Shown: in pieces, positions 19,660 to 33,089 of the stretch
Numbering within the stretch: position 1 is the stretch's first letter
How the letters are laid out: each line of letters starts with the position of its first letter
NCBI GenBank assembly: GCA_019055375.1
Contig: JAHQIW010000921.1
Span: 1-64,000 of the forward strand
Source of the DNA: Parelaphostrongylus tenuis
Taxonomy: Eukaryota; Nematoda; Chromadorea; Rhabditida; Metastrongylidae
Direction: 5' to 3'
Length of the DNA: 64,000 bases
Position numbers and translations under genes: made by a program
Notes under the pieces: generated by a model
Database searches by the model: none
Told to the model about the DNA's origin: nothing
The model's input: only the letters and a program-made list of their open reading frames with translations

Positions 19660-21180
19660 TGTCGTCTAAAGAGTTTTGTAAATGACGATGAAACTTTCTA
19701 ATCAAGGTAAAACGAGCTGTTCCTTGTGTTGACATCTTTTTTTTCAATTATTCTCTACTTTATCTCGTGCGCGGAGTGTTCCCGTCTTTGATAAGGTGTA
19801 CGACGAGGGATTCATTTCTTCACCAAAGCCACCTAAGCTTATGAGTTCGATATGCCTAGGGGAATATCTGGGATTCTTCGATGTGCCTATGAGAGTGTCT
19901 GGTAAATTACATCAAGGCAGAGCTTTGTGTAATAGCTTTCATACCTTATTCCTGAGAAAAATATAAGTAAAGATCCTCATATAAAAACTGGACATTATTC
20001 ATTCCCTTCAAATAGAAGCTCGCTTTGGAACATAGAAACATGAAGAAATGTGGACTACAAAGATACTTTTTTGGGCACATAGATACCGTAAAAGGAGTTA
20101 TTCTTCCTCTTAAGAAATTAAAAAAGCTCATATTTCGAATTATTCACTCGTAATTGAGACTGCACTCGCGTTAGACATGAAATCACCGAAACGTTAGGAT
20201 TTATATTTAAATTGTGTTAAGTCTGACCGAGATGGGAGACTACAGCGTTGTCTCTTGATTTCGGGGGGAATAAAACGTTAAGATGTTTCTATGTTTGATG
20301 CAGAGCTTTGTGCAGATATCTTCGGTAGAATTAAAAATAGTGATTGTTAAATGAGGGTGTTTTGAACTAGTAGGAGCGGCGAAAGCTATAATGTATACAG
20401 AAGCCAGCTAGTAGACGTGTTTAGCGTTCTTTCCGTTTAAACTTAAGAATCCGATGTTGTTGAGCTCTATGATCAGTGTTTATCAAAAGCCTCCATTGCA
20501 ATGAAGCATGATTAAAGTGGACTTTGGGCAGGCCAAAAACAATTCCATATCCTATTTAAGAATGTGAAGATTATCTTGAGTCAACGTGGGATCGTAAGCG
20601 TTTTCTGAACATTACGCTTCTCTTTGTTAGTTTCAGTGGATTCATTCGAGTGGCTGATAGGTTTCCATCTACTGTTCCGTTCCAAAATTGATCTTCTGAC
20701 GTACAAGAAGTGTTACATAAACGCCCTTCGAATCACTCATAAACGATGAATTATTGAAGAATTCGATGACCATTCCCAGAAGGGATGTTCCATGAAATCA
20801 ACTTCGTTAGGCATTCTAGAAATGAATAAGCTCATTTCTGGCTTATCAAATGACTGATTTCAGAGTGTATCGAGTCAGTGCTATTATCTCTTAAATATGT
20901 CATGCCAATTCATTGACTCAAAGGTTTGGAAGATGGTGAGTTCGGAGCACAGGATCAAACCACCAATTATTGTGCAATCTGCAGGTGGAGCACAACCACT
21001 GTACTTCATGTACTCTATTTAATCATCTCGTAATAAAACAAATACCGTTACCTAAATACAACTTCTGTCTGTTCTGTGACTCGCTCGATCATTAACAGTG
21101 GCTCCCGTTCAATAAATTACTGTTACGGTTCGACTTGTAAGCAAACGCGGGTAATATAAAGGTTACAGTTATCTGTGAGA
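19660..21180. other. Stretch with weak coding-like segments only
   Basis: A 48-bp intron-like unit (GTAAGC at 20590 to TTAGTTTCAG at 20637) is followed on + by a frame open for 38 codons (DSFEWLIGFHLLF), a TGA, and further open stretches to about 21020. Two in-frame stops and no recognisable domain make a gene doubtful. Nothing else could be supported. Confidence 0.25.
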
Positions 21181-21186
21181 TTGTTT

Positions 21187-21565
21187 AGAGCCTTATCGAA
21201 GTTGATAAGTCAGCGGCTCACGTACGTTTCCACGCTATCGTCTGCTTCATCGGAACCACAAGCCCCGTACTGTGAACCCTACTATAGGGCAGGAATTGAT
21301 ATGAATAGTATGTGTATATTGAATGTTTACAGCGACGTTTGAAAACAGTTAATTGAAAGGTAATGTTGACATAATCACTACCATCCTTGATCAATCGATT
21401 GAAAAGATGGTGATAGTACACTATCACCTGCTATCACCAATCACGTTGCCCCATTCCTGCTTCACAGTAAATTTGATGAAGTACGTGTGGCTCTGATGAG
21501 GCGAGCGATACTGTCAAAACGTAGGCAAACTACTGACCCATCAAGTTCGAAAAGACTTCAAATAT
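21187..21565. mobile_element. Inverted-repeat MITE, family B, copy 1
   Basis: The left arm reads GTTGATAAGTCAGCGGCTCACGTACG, CGTCTGCTTCATCGGAACCACA, and GTACTGTGAACCCTAC followed by GGGCAGGAAT. The reverse complement of 21440-21560 reads CTTGATGGGTCAGTAG, CGCTCGCCTCATCAGAGCCACACG, TACTGTGAAGCAGGAAT. The centre includes GGTGATAGTACACTATCACC, a local palindrome. The second copy at 35849-36312 has the same order. Confidence 0.65.
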
Positions 21566-21928
21566 TCTCAGTGAATTTGATGAAGTTCTAAATATCTCAC
21601 AAATATTCTCACAAATGTGCAATATTTTTAAGGAGTTATAAAAAAGTAGGTTGACAGGTTACACATGTCGTTTGAAACATGTAGTAGTTGTTGTTAATTC
21701 GATTTCACACCCGAGACAGTAACCAAATTCCCATTCTTTTTCTCTTTGATGTTTCGAGTATGGTGTCAGACTTAGATGGACAGGACACCGACTTCGTCCA
21801 ATCACGCCATGACAGTCAATGGTTCATATTCAAGGCGATTTTGTATGATTATGTGGACGCCGAGCGCTTTGTCGTTTGTTCCCTTATCTTTTGATTTGAA
21901 GTACATTTTTTTACTCTATACTTATTTT

Positions 21929-22512
21929 TTACAAGAACAATCTTAAGAAGATTATTTCGGCTACACGTTCGTACCAAAGTAGAAAATGGAGACATGAAAG
22001 TGGGCTAAGAGCTATTACCCTGTTTTGAGATTCAACTTGATACCCTCATTTAGCTCTTCGTTTTTCGTGGTGAATTGATTTACACCTTCATTATATATGA
22101 ACTCATATTCATGATGAGTTAGTTGTACTTACGCGATCAAAGATTGTATTGTATTTGACGCTTCACTAAAAAGCTTACTCGAATTGATTCAAAGTACTTT
22201 GCGACGCATTGCGACCTATAGCTCAAACGCTGAGGATCCGCGTTTACCGATAGATGTTCAGATAGCGATAACTGACTATACAATGCCGTGACTTGAATTT
22301 ATGATGCTTGACGGTCCCGATCAAGCCAGTCGTCATAACGTCGTGACTCATCCAGTCGTCTAACTGACAGTGACCAGTTTTTGTTGTGCAGAAAACAACG
22401 GCCCGTGCATGTATTCCACTCACTGGTTCACCATCACCATTGTTTTCATACGCGCTTTTGTTCTCGCTGTTAAAAAAATTCGACGTGCACTGCTTCCATG
22501 CACAACAAATTT
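21929..22512 (-). CDS. Candidate three-exon gene (5' end incomplete), family not recognised
   Basis: Exon X 22512-22248 (acceptor TTTCTTTTCTCAG, donor TATCG|GTAAAC), exon Y 22165-22133 (acceptor CTTTTTAG, donor ATCGC|GTAAGT) and exon Z 22019-21929 (acceptor CAAAACAG, stop TAA) join in frame through introns of 82 and 113 bp. Exon X encodes about 88 residues starting ICCAWKQC, with AVVFCTTKTGHCQLDDW in the middle and a third Cys cluster near its end (SRHCIVSYRY). Exon Z is hydrophobic (VIALSPLSCLHFLLWY) and could be a membrane segment or a GPI-type tail. A 19-nt microexon at about 22601-22583 would join in phase, but no signal-peptide exon is certain. Cys content suggests an extracellular protein; no family recognised. 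Confidence 0.45.
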
Positions 22513-22519
22513 CTGAGAA

Positions 22520-24040
22520 AAGAAACACTCAATGCTTCTGAGCGTAAGAATCATGATTATTCAAACCTGAAGCTCCTAGACCAAGCTGTGAAATAGTGCA
22601 GCTTGGAATATACGGTAGCTTTATTTCCATGTTTTCATTGATTCAAGAATGAAATGAGAAAGACGTAGCAGCACGTCGGAAACTATAGTGCGCAGAACTA
22701 CCATTCTCTTCATAAACCCTATAAGAAATTACATGAGGAATTCATAGAAATCAACTTATTAGTCAGATATCGGATGAGTTCGATTCTGTTAAATCACATG
22801 ATAAAAAGCTGCATTCTTGTCAGATGCGAAGAATGGTGATATAAGTATTTCTGACGCTTGCAGGCGTATTAGAGATTTGAAAAAGTGGAAATTCACAAAT
22901 GTAGTTTATTAAGATGATTAAGCAGCCAATCTTCAATCGCCGTAAGAAGGGATAGCAAAGTCGTTGTTGCTGAGGAATTCATAGAAATTTTCCGAGTTTC
23001 TGAAAAAGAATGTTATCGATGGAGAAATTGAAAATGTAGTTCATTAAGAAATTCGGGCACTTTGTGACATAGGACTTCCCGAGGATGTTACCGTACACAC
23101 GAATATGGTACTCAATCGCATATGAAATGATCTATTCAGCTGCACTGAGCTCGAGTGCAGGAGTAATTGCTTGATTATGAAGTAAGTATTAAATTTGACC
23201 ACGAGAAAGAGAAAAATTCATACTGAATGCAAATTAGCACATAATAGTTACATCGCAATATATTAATTTGATAATCTTTCGCCGTTGGCCATTTTTTGAA
23301 AAGTTATTCGATAAGTGCGAAGCGTTTCAAATGAAACAATATATGGACTATTCTTAAGCCAGACACGAGGTGTTACAATAATCCCTAAGGGACGGCTATA
23401 GAAATAGATGCGCGCACGCAGAGCAAAATACGCGATTTTCGCTATCTGATTAAGGTTTTTTTTTTGCCGTTTTGGGAAAAGTTTGGGAATCTTGGGTTAC
23501 TTTGATTAATAAAAAAGATTTTCTCTTCTTGCTCATATAATTTTGGTTTATTATAATCGTCTTGTATAAAGAAAAACGCTGGTTTGATACGGAATTATCC
23601 TGAATTTGACATTTGATAAGCTGTATTGAATTGTATGAGGTTATCACAAAAAAAACTTCAAATTTGATCGTTCATAGTTTTGTACAAGACCCAAGAGCCA
23701 TCATAGTGAATAAATATGAAAACAGTGAGTAAATCACAACAAAAAATGGTAAGGCATGCTCTATTCAATGCCAGCTTATCGACAATTCTCACTATAACTA
23801 AGTTTATATCAGTCATTCGTTTATTTCCATTTACCCGGAGTTGAGGTAAGCGAGAAAAGGTTAAGTACTTGTAGTCAGAAATATGTGCCTCCAGAGTAGT
23901 ATTCTCGCTGCTTCTCTCCCATCCGCACACATATTCAAATAGAGTGAAGTATTCTTTATTCCTTTCCGATGCTTCAGCAATTATTCGACAGCTTGAAGAT
24001 CGACAATCTAAAAGGTGTGTTCTATTTTCCAAGCAGTTTC
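22520..24040. other. AT-rich stretch, 5' side of the candidate gene
   Basis: A possible start exon on - near 22720 (MKRMVVLRTIVSD) has only a weak donor. No other exon, repeat family member or RNA could be supported. A - strand frame at 24032-23658 has no splice signals and no motif. Confidence 0.25.
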
Positions 24041-24049
24041 AATATTATG

Positions 24050-25400
24050 CTGTAACGGCGAAGCAAATAATTCGGTACTTTTGAGTTAGGCGGCGACAAA
24101 TTTTTGAGTCGATCTGACTCGCTGGTCGGGACCTTTTCTCAAAAGTGTTAGTAATCACTATAAAGCTCAGATCTCTAGCTACAATTATGCGTTACCGGTT
24201 TTTCAGATCACCCTTATGTCGCAGAGGTTTCCATCCCAATACCAGTAACCACTCGATAGTACAAATCTCAGCAATCTCAATGATGAACTTGGTTTTTAAG
24301 AAGGATGTTTTAGTATGTTATTACAGCTCAAAGATCATTGAGTTGCACTCGGCGCCGTGTCGGTCGCACAGCGCAATTTACATGTGGCGTCCGGTGCTCG
24401 CCTACTGCAAAGCTCAATGTTCTTTAAGCTGTGACGACAGACTGAGAAGTCACCCTCAAAAACTAAGCATATCCTTGAAATTTTTAGGTTAAATTTGCCG
24501 AGATTTATGTTGTCGAAGAACTGCTGAATTTTTTGAGGAAAAGCGTTGCTCATCGAGATGCTCAAGTGTTGAATGGCATTTTCTTTTCCCTGTTACAGTG
24601 TAATACAGAGACCTTCCCAAAAATAAAGTACATCTTGCAATTTTTCAAGATTTATGCTATCAAATAACTACCAAATGTTTAGAAAGAGCGAAAGCAGTAC
24701 ATTATGCGCAATGATGAATTTGCGCTCATCGTACACTCACTTGAGCTACATATTAGAATTACCTCCTCATAAACCTCGATGAGAGGTGTTAGTTGTAGAA
24801 GATGTGTTTTCAAGCTATGTTCTCGCAAGACAGGTGATGCAAATACTCAATAGGGGTTGAAAGCTTATTTTTTACTCAAAGTGGTATTACCGCCGAAAAC
24901 TGAAGGATTTCAAGAAAAGTAGTGTCTCCTTGTATCAATGATCTTCGTAGAAGGTTCATTCGTGATATTCCATCTTCTCTGTAAGGATAGGACACCTTTG
25001 AGTTATAAGCTCCACCTACAATTATCAATAAACCACCTATGACATCCGAGCGACGGGACAGAATTTAAACGTGAAATGTGATCTTCTTTTCCCTCCTACG
25101 GCATATCTTCAGGATCCTCGAGATTTGGGCTATCTAATCAGAGTTTAAACTTTTATGAAAAGCCATACAGCGGCCTAAGCCGGGCAAATAAGAAAATTGA
25201 GTGTGAAAATTATTGTCATTTATGCTGTTAGAGCGTAATAAAAAGTCTTTTCTTTGAAACTCAACATGCTTTTGAAATTTTTTGAAGCTTAGGCTTTCGA
25301 ATGATTACCAAATGTCTAAGAGAAAACTTTTCTGCAGCGAGAAAGGCCTTTAAACAATCGTATGCCTGAGGTGGGACAAGTCGTCTCCTAGGGGTTAGTC
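24050..25400. repeat. Family A arm and related degenerate blocks
   Basis: 24050-24250 is a reversed family A arm (TAGGCGGCGACAAATTTTTGAGTCGATCTGACTCGCTGG, AAAAGTGTTAGTAATCAC, ACCGGTTTTTCAGATCACCC). After it, a block of the type TTGCAATTTTTCAAGATTTATGCTATCAAATAACTACCAAATGTTTA occurs near 24475, 24635 and 25275, each time 150-350 bp apart. The same block is seen at 15970 and 19355, so it is part of the wider family. Confidence 0.5.
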
Positions 25401-28400
25401 TTTATTCAACAACTGAGGCATCGGCAGTTCGCCTTCTCCACAGCCTGGAAAGGTCAAGTTTCTATATGGACTCCCAATATTTGAAGTAAGTTGACCATCA
25501 CCCAGTGTTTACGAGTTCTTCTCTCTCATTAATTGGCAAATAAATCTATGTCCAATGGTTGCCATAGCGTGATCAATGCCCAGAACTTGGTTTGGCCAGT
25601 ATCCTCAAGCTGAGGATCATGTTGTGGCCACTCATAATTAATACGCAGCTGCTCTTTTTCTTGTCGCTAAAAAATCAGATTTCCAAAGGCTCTATATGGG
25701 TGAAACAATATCGGTACACTTTCGGTGTCTCGCTCATGAGCAGATACGTGGTATTAGCGTTAACATTTATTGAATACGATTTGGTGCAGAAATGCTAGGA
25801 AAACTAGGAAAATTAGTAATTGCTTGAGGCAAACAGATTTCGAATCTTGTCCTAGTTCTTCCAAATCTTACTCATGAACATCTATACGGAACACGTAATT
25901 TCTCTCCAGACTATTGGCTTTTTTTCTGTTTTTTCCTCTTTTTCTTACAAACTATTCACCAAATCATTCTCTATTTTGAACAACTCAAACAAAAAGCCGT
26001 AAAGACTATTTTTCACCTCCAGTAATTAATTTATTATCTATCTAAAATAACCTTTAACTGAATTATTGATTGCTCATAAAGATGTCCTCATCATTCAGTT
26101 ATATAGAAATTCTTCCATGTAGGTATTGGAAGTTCGGGTTTAGAACTTCACATACCACACTGTAATCATAATAGCTATAAGATATTAATGCTGCGCAGCC
26201 GAGATCAGCAAAATCTAGTAATTGTAGGGAATTGAACATATAGATAAATTTGAATACTGACTTGCTCAGATGTAGGTGACCTGTCTTTACATTTTGTGCA
26301 AGTCTCAGCGTATATTCTAGGTCAATTTTTCTTTGAACTGTTTTTTAGCAGTGCTTTGATGTTACAGATATAGACCTAAGAGCATTATTGGAAAGTATGC
26401 AAAACATGCGCGTGCTGTCACCACACAACCTATGACGCCGCTCTGTTATTACTCTTTCTATAATACTTGAATCGTAGGAATTTTTTTGCCCATATCATTG
26501 ACTTTCATCTGTTATCGGCACTGAAGTGCTCTAACCAGTATGTGGATTCTTTAGACAGTATACACTATTTGTGCCTGTGTACTCATTTCTACAATGACTA
26601 AGGATTCCAGCCACCCTTTTCTTGAGGTTTACTGAGCGTTCCCCAGACAACTTTTATCAAAAGTGAATGAATGTTCTTGAGACGTTCCTCCCTTTCTCTT
26701 CGATTCAGATGCCATGACGCAATAGTGTACGCACTATTACTCAATATGTTATGCACAAGGTCGTGCGTGAATAGTATGACTAATTAAGACCGTATCATTC
26801 TGACATAAAGGTGATCGCTGCATGGTCATAGCTGCCAAGCCTTCCGAAAGGCTCGTCTTCGCCGTAACGTTCACTTCCTCATGACATTCATCACCACGAT
26901 GTTGTTTCCGCATCGGAGGTCCGAAACGAGCAAAAGGTTATGATGACCTTCGGAAAACAGAAGTTGCAAAAGTTTATTCGTTTTTATAACAAAGATTGAC
27001 GATTAGTAGTGGACAAATCGTTCAGGGTTTATATAGCTCTACGTCGTACCTCTATCAAAATTATAGATTATGAAATGCATAGTGAACATTGAGTGACCGT
27101 GTGAAGGACTAGCCAATCCATCAAGTCAATTTTTTATCTTCTGAGACATGTTTGGTAGTAAAGTGCTAATCGGCAGGTAATGGCATGTTCAATAAACCCA
27201 GCACGTCAGATCGAACCAGCGACTCCAGTGTGCACCGCAATGCTCTTCTAGTCGCTGCTTCAGACGTCGACATGAAGAACGCAAGCGCGAATCGTCTTTG
27301 CTTCCAGCATTGTTATCAAATATTTCAAAATCAGGGAGATGAACCGTCGTCGGCAGCATAGGACATCCGTTCAGTTGGAGCTTTTATGCAACGGGTGTTT
27401 TGGAGACAACAGGTGATGTGACCTTCAGATATTATGCAGTGCTAATATCAGCTACACTGCAATGAAAGTAATAACGGTAAGAGCTTCACAGAAATAAGGT
27501 TGTCCCAAAGAGAAGCTTTTTTCTTTATATTGATTCATCTGCTAGTTCCCCTGAGCTGTGGAACAGTGCATCACCTCTTTTACCAAGGTCAGCTAGAAAT
27601 ACACCTGACTTACTGTAGATTACTGGGCATCTCGTAGGTACTCAAAACAGTCTAAGTAAGATTTCATAAGAAAAAACTAGGACGTTTTTACTAAATACAG
27701 AAGTGACCTGCAAGGGGAGTGCCTCGTGATTACGTGGAACCCCACGCCATAATAGAGTTGGAAAGGCGAAACCCGCGAAACGTCAGCTAATGTATTATTA
27801 CTGTGTTGCATTATTGCATTCAATAAATACTGTTATTAGCAACCAAATCTGCTTGTCAAGAAAAAACATTACGTTCTCAGCTTCACCTGACAACTGATTC
27901 TCACGGGACTGTGCGTTATGTGAAAAAAAACCATTGTAGGTTTAGTGCTATTGGCTCTAATTACTCCATGATACACAAAATTATAGGTGATATGGGTAAT
28001 CCGCAATTGATAGTTACATGTGAAGTGTTTTCTTAATGAAGAGAGAACACACATTGAAGAATTAGCAATACCTCTCCACAAATTGATTCAATTTATAAAT
28101 TGATATGCCGTACACATAGGAGAGTCGTTAAGTCATTTGCTTGCAAATTAACGTGCTTTAACAAGTCTGTTTCGTCATCTAATAGATTGCAGCAGAGTGA
28201 AATAGAGTGGTTCAACTATGGCAAAATTTTTTTTGTGCACAGACGCGTCATAGAACATGTTAAGCGTAGAACCTTAACCTTTGCTGCCAGATGTGGGAAC
28301 ACTGCCGTCGTCGTTATCCTGGCGATTTCTGGGAAGACCATACACTAATTAGAATGCTCAAATGGATTTAAGCCATATGTATGGGAAACTAGTGAAATTT
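25400..28400. other. Sparse stretch, no gene supported
   Basis: One + frame at about 26875-27000 (ending FGKQKLQKFIRFYNKD, then TGA) is open for 44 codons without a recognisable domain. At 27185-27265 the - strand carries a tRNA-like or SINE-head fragment (GTGCACACTGGAGTCGCTGGTTCGATC), truncated. Nothing else stands out. Confidence 0.3.
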
Positions 28401-28499
28401 TATTACCAATAAAACAAAACGAATCAAATGTGAGCATGTGTGCGAGTCTGCATCTGGATAATTATGTGTGTCTGAGTGAAAAGGTTTAGTACGTCGACG

Positions 28500-28625
28500 T
28501 GAGTGCAATGTATGTACATATGTATATATTTGTATGTACGCACACATGCATGCGGATGTGCTCTTGTATGTGTGTATGTATGTACTTATGTATGTACGTG
28601 TGTATGTATTTGATATATGTAGCAT
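28500..28625 (+). repeat. GTAT/GTGT-rich microsatellite
   Basis: An imperfect array of GTAT, GTGT and ATGT units (for example TGTATGTGTGTATGTATGTAC). It lies in non-coding DNA; the - strand Thr/Tyr/Ile-rich frame across it is an artefact of the repeat. Confidence 0.75.
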
Positions 28626-28649
28626 ACGTATACATTGCAATCATCCATA

Positions 28650-31600
28650 ATTAAGATTTATCCTTATTGAAATTAGACTGATAAATTTTCTAAAAATCAT
28701 TTGCTTTTCCCAATAAACCATGATAGTGATCCACTGGACATACCATTGCTATGGTCTTCGTCAAAAAATTCACTGATAATGATTATGGGATACGCTTAAT
28801 ATAAGTTAGGACTTCAGACTGTCATCATTAACTGACGGAGTCATGTGATTTTTCTCTTCTTCCATTAAAGGAATAATGGTAGTTTTGGGCTGATTCTCAC
28901 ATTACTTCGGAACGGGCTAAACCATGTATTGTTGTGCATTTTACATAGATACTTAATCAGTTCTTGTTGCTTCCTTGACATTTGACATATTACAGTCACT
29001 CAATTTTTGCTTCAATGCTCATTGTTTATCGATGTTGCTCGACATCCCGAATATTTCAAGAGTAATTCTGTGAAAATTCAGAATTTCGACTGATTTACCA
29101 GAGAATGTCTTGCTGTGTACCATATCACAGCACATATGACAGAATAGAGATACCCTACATCATAAAGTTAGTCATAAATTTGACCAAATACCTTACACAG
29201 ACGGAACCTTCCCTTCTCCAAGAGAAAGCGTATTGCTACCACACTTCCCTAAGAAAATGGAAAGTTGAGTTATAGTCAGGTAGACCACTGCAACTCATTT
29301 ATGAGCCAGATACATATACAATAATCACACCGATCCTCACTGAAGTTGTGTCTATGACTCACACCTCTAACATGCTTCTAACATGACTTGACCAATGCGT
29401 CGATCACCTTATGATCCATTCATCAATACTATGTCCGCGATTTTTCCTTAATGATATAAAGGACACTCGGAAGTTCAGCTGCCGTCTGTAGAGGCGGAGT
29501 AGTTGCCGAATCCACGCAATCGCTGCATCTGCTTTAATGGCGCAGCTCTTTGCGTTTGACTAGATCCTTTTTGACAGCCGATTGACAGCTCCAGCGTTTT
29601 GCCTACCGTCATTACGATTTTAGCCAGAGTTCATGGCTTTTTCAAACTATTTATTTCCCGACATTTTCATCTTATCCAGTCACTATACGCCTACGATTTG
29701 GTTTTTGACAGGGAAATCATGTGCACAAACTACTTCGGAACAGATCTGCTCAACTCCGCCTGGCACCAAAAACTGACCCTATTTCTTAAAAAAAATATTG
29801 AATTAAGTTGCCAGAGTTTGTTCTGTGTTACTATCACGGCTTATAACTATGCCTCTCCTTTTTCTCCTGCATAAGTCTTTGAATCAAATCCTTTCTCTAG
29901 ATTTATAGGTTTGTTGTCGAAATTTTTGTACTAAAATTAGTTTGATAAATATAACAAACTATGTGCTTTCTAGAAAACATTGAACTTGGTGTGTATCGGG
30001 CTCATAGTTTTCCATTTATCGATATAAAATCAGTATTAACTCAAAAAGACAACATTTGTGACAGAGATGTTGACATTTAACACGTACGAGATCAAAAATG
30101 ATTTCCAAATTCTGATTCTAAACAAACATTTGTTAGCCCATAATGAAATTCACTTATGGGATTTATGAAATTCGTAATCTCTGAGACGCACAAATCCTTT
30201 AATCTCTGCACTTTTTTCTTTGTCAAAGTCGTATCACTTTGATCGAGCTTATGTCACTATATCGATGAAAGATTTCAAAATACTGATTTTGTCTTATCCT
30301 CTGACGGCTGGTCTCTGCGCTATACAGACTATGACTTTGTCATGAGGATCATTGTTTTATACTGTTATTTTAGAAGAAAAATCCCATCGGTGTTTGCGGT
30401 GTTTCGCCGCTCCAAAAATATTGTGTTTACGTGCTATCGCAGCATACGTACATCCTTGTTGATAAAAACAAGCAGAAGCGACTTCTTTGTGTACTACTTC
30501 CTCTTCTCGCGGGCTGCAATCCTTGTTCTATGTGTGGTAGTTCCTGCGCACATAAATCGTCTCCTGAACGTCCTACTTCCTATTTTCCAGCGACTCTGTA
30601 ACACTCCGCATGTCTAGAACGTCTTCGATCACTTGATTGTGACAGGGGCAGCCATAAAACCTATTTTGTGAATCCATCTTCTTTGAAAGCAACTTTATAA
30701 TCCTTTGATCCACGTTCCTTTGATCGCATATTCGGTACCTCAAGTCTCCTCAAGATTTTGAGATTAACCGACTCGAAACCAAAAAAGTTAGTTGTCATGA
30801 AATTTTGGAGCATAGTCCAACGTGATGGAATCTTTATCGTTCGCATGCAACAAAACCTAGCTGGAGAAGGAGGCAAATAAAGTAATTTGAAATTATAAAA
30901 TTTGACAAGGAAAATCTTAATTATAGTGCCGTCACTATACATGTGCTTAGCAAAGAAATGTGCGGAAGTTGTGATGAATGAAAAGCGACGAAAACTCATA
31001 CAGTGCATATGATATATTGAGTATTAGTTCCGAAAGCAAACCAGTGCATTGTAAAAGGTGAGCTGATATGAGATTATTGAGTAGTGATGTTGGCATCGGC
31101 TGTTCTCTGTTCAGTTTATCAATTGCCATGGGTCCATTTTTACGATATATCTCCTGTTTTCATTACTATGCTTATTTGTTCCATCTCCATCGTATTCTTC
31201 ATCGTTTCCTGTCAACGACGTTCGTGGATTTCATTCACATGCTCTCTACCGTAATGTTCTCGCATCTTAGGAGTAGCTCATAAACATGAGATTGATTGTG
31301 CTGTAAAAGTGACGGCATAAGATTTATGCTTTTTCGTTAGAAATCGTTCTCTTCCTTTTTTCCAGCATCAAAATTTCTGACCAATTCTTTATATGGCTGA
31401 CATCTCTCTGATTCACAAATCCAAACTTTGTCCTAGAATTTGTTGCGACAATTCAGTAGTCCACCATTGCAAATGCTTCAAGGTTTAGCATCACCCTGGA
31501 GTTTTGCTAAGCTTTGTATTACATCGAACGTGGATGGAGGATTCACCGTCTTAATAAGTGAATGAACATCATAAACAAATATGGTGAGGCATTAGATTAT

Positions 31601-32780
31601 GGACTTTCAGCCATGTATATAAAACTGCCTCTCTTCTTATTTCTGCCTTATTTGATTCTTCAATTCTTCAATTATCAATGATTGTCACAGCAGAATTCGC
31701 AAACGTTAGCTAACTGGACTTCAAAAATAATTCATGAAACGAAATATACCTGGATAACTTCGAATGAAATCAGAAACTTTTTCTCCACATTTTGGCTTAT
31801 AAGATGGTACTGTTTTGAGATCTAACTACTCAAAGTAACTCTTTTGCTGATATCTACTCAATCACTGAATAGTTTACCTCATAACCACGGAGAGTCAAGT
31901 GGATCCTCAGCAAGCTTTGCGTTTGGTCTTTTCGCTAGCTCATTTCAATGTTGCATAGCCCAGAACTCTTTAAAAAACGAGACACCTGTAACCAATCTCG
32001 GCGCCTTTAGAAAAGCGCGGGATTTTTATGCCAAATAGGATAATCCTGGCGCAAACTGGGGCCGAGCACTTGAAATCCTTTTGCGGCCGCTTGTGAACGG
32101 TTTGTGTATGCCCTAATCCCATTGTATATCAGTTATGTAGACACACATTTATGGTTTCCTTCTCTCGAAATACCGCTTCACGTGTGCCGCAAACATAGGA
32201 ACGTCGCCTGCCCCGTTGGTCCTCCAGGGACATCACTATATCTTGTCTAGTTGTAAAATGCAGTTGACAAAGAATGTCAGTATTGATGTCAGGACAGTAA
32301 TCGTCGTTGTTATCGAGGGAAGTTGTAAAGCTCCCTCATAACCAACGGCAGCACTGAGACTGGAGTGAAAAAACAACGGGGAGAAGAGTAGATAAGGGAG
32401 TGGGAACAACTAAAATGATCTCTCAAAATAATGAGATTTGCTCAAATAATGATGTCCAAGTATTTTGGCAAAAAGGCATTCACGTTCTGGGACCTGGTTT
32501 ATTAACAATTAGCTGTTGGTCTTTCCCGTAGACAATATGGGGCATATCTATGAGAGTGTGTTACCCCGAACGGTTCCTATAGTTGCAAACATATGACGAA
32601 AAGTTCAACTGAAATCATCTCTCAAGCGATTGGTGTATCTCCTCAATTGATCTTGGTTTGAGCATAAGTACATGATCATTTATAAATCGTTCTAAACACT
32701 TATTTCTCACCAACTAATGCTTCAGTCAGCCTTTACACTAACCCCTTAATAGTTTTTAGTGCAGAGGGTTGATAATAAAA
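28650..32780. other. Stretch with only unassigned open frames
   Basis: Three + frames are worth noting: 29599-29874 (mixed composition, YAYDLVFDREIMC), 30342-30617 (two hydrophobic stretches, FLFSRAAILVLCVVVPAHI) and 31068-31283 (Leu/Phe/His-rich, hydrophobic). The last two could be pieces of a multi-pass membrane protein, but splice sites linking them are not convincing and AT-rich DNA often gives such frames. No repeats of the families listed were seen. Confidence 0.2.
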
Positions 32781-32782
32781 AG

Positions 32783-33083
32783 ATGAAAGGATAAAGCTCT
32801 CGGCGTTGATCAATCTGAGGGATGCGCCATGCATTCGTCTCCAATTTTTATCTTCTTTTGAGGTCATTGAACGCTTATCTGACCTTTACAATGGCTCCGC
32901 TAGCTCCCCGTTGTATCGAGTCGGTACAACTTATCCTCCCAGACAAGCTGAGACAAGTCTAGTACCACTTTATTGGCCCCAGAATAATGGTTGGCTTCGT
33001 GATCCATCAGTGCGAGATCGAACCATCAACCCTGTGTGCGAATCAGGGCACCTCTAATCACTGCTCCACATGCACTCCTAAGG
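32783..33083 (-). mobile_element. tRNA-derived SINE, - strand
   Basis: Full-length copy of the SINE at 17879. The 3' end is AAAGGATAAAGCTCTCGGCGTTGATCAA at 32788 and the tRNA-like head ends near 33083 (AGGGCACCTCTAATCACTGC, reverse of the A-box region). A chance 83-codon + frame lies inside and is not a gene. Confidence 0.8.
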
Positions 33084-33089
33084 TCAATT

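Noticed and set aside
24335..24565. Overlapping ORFs on both strands at 24.15-24.57 kb
   Set aside because: They lie in family A repeat DNA without splice pairs.
28389..28640. 83-codon - ORF rich in Tyr, Thr and Ile
   Set aside because: Translation of a GTAT microsatellite.
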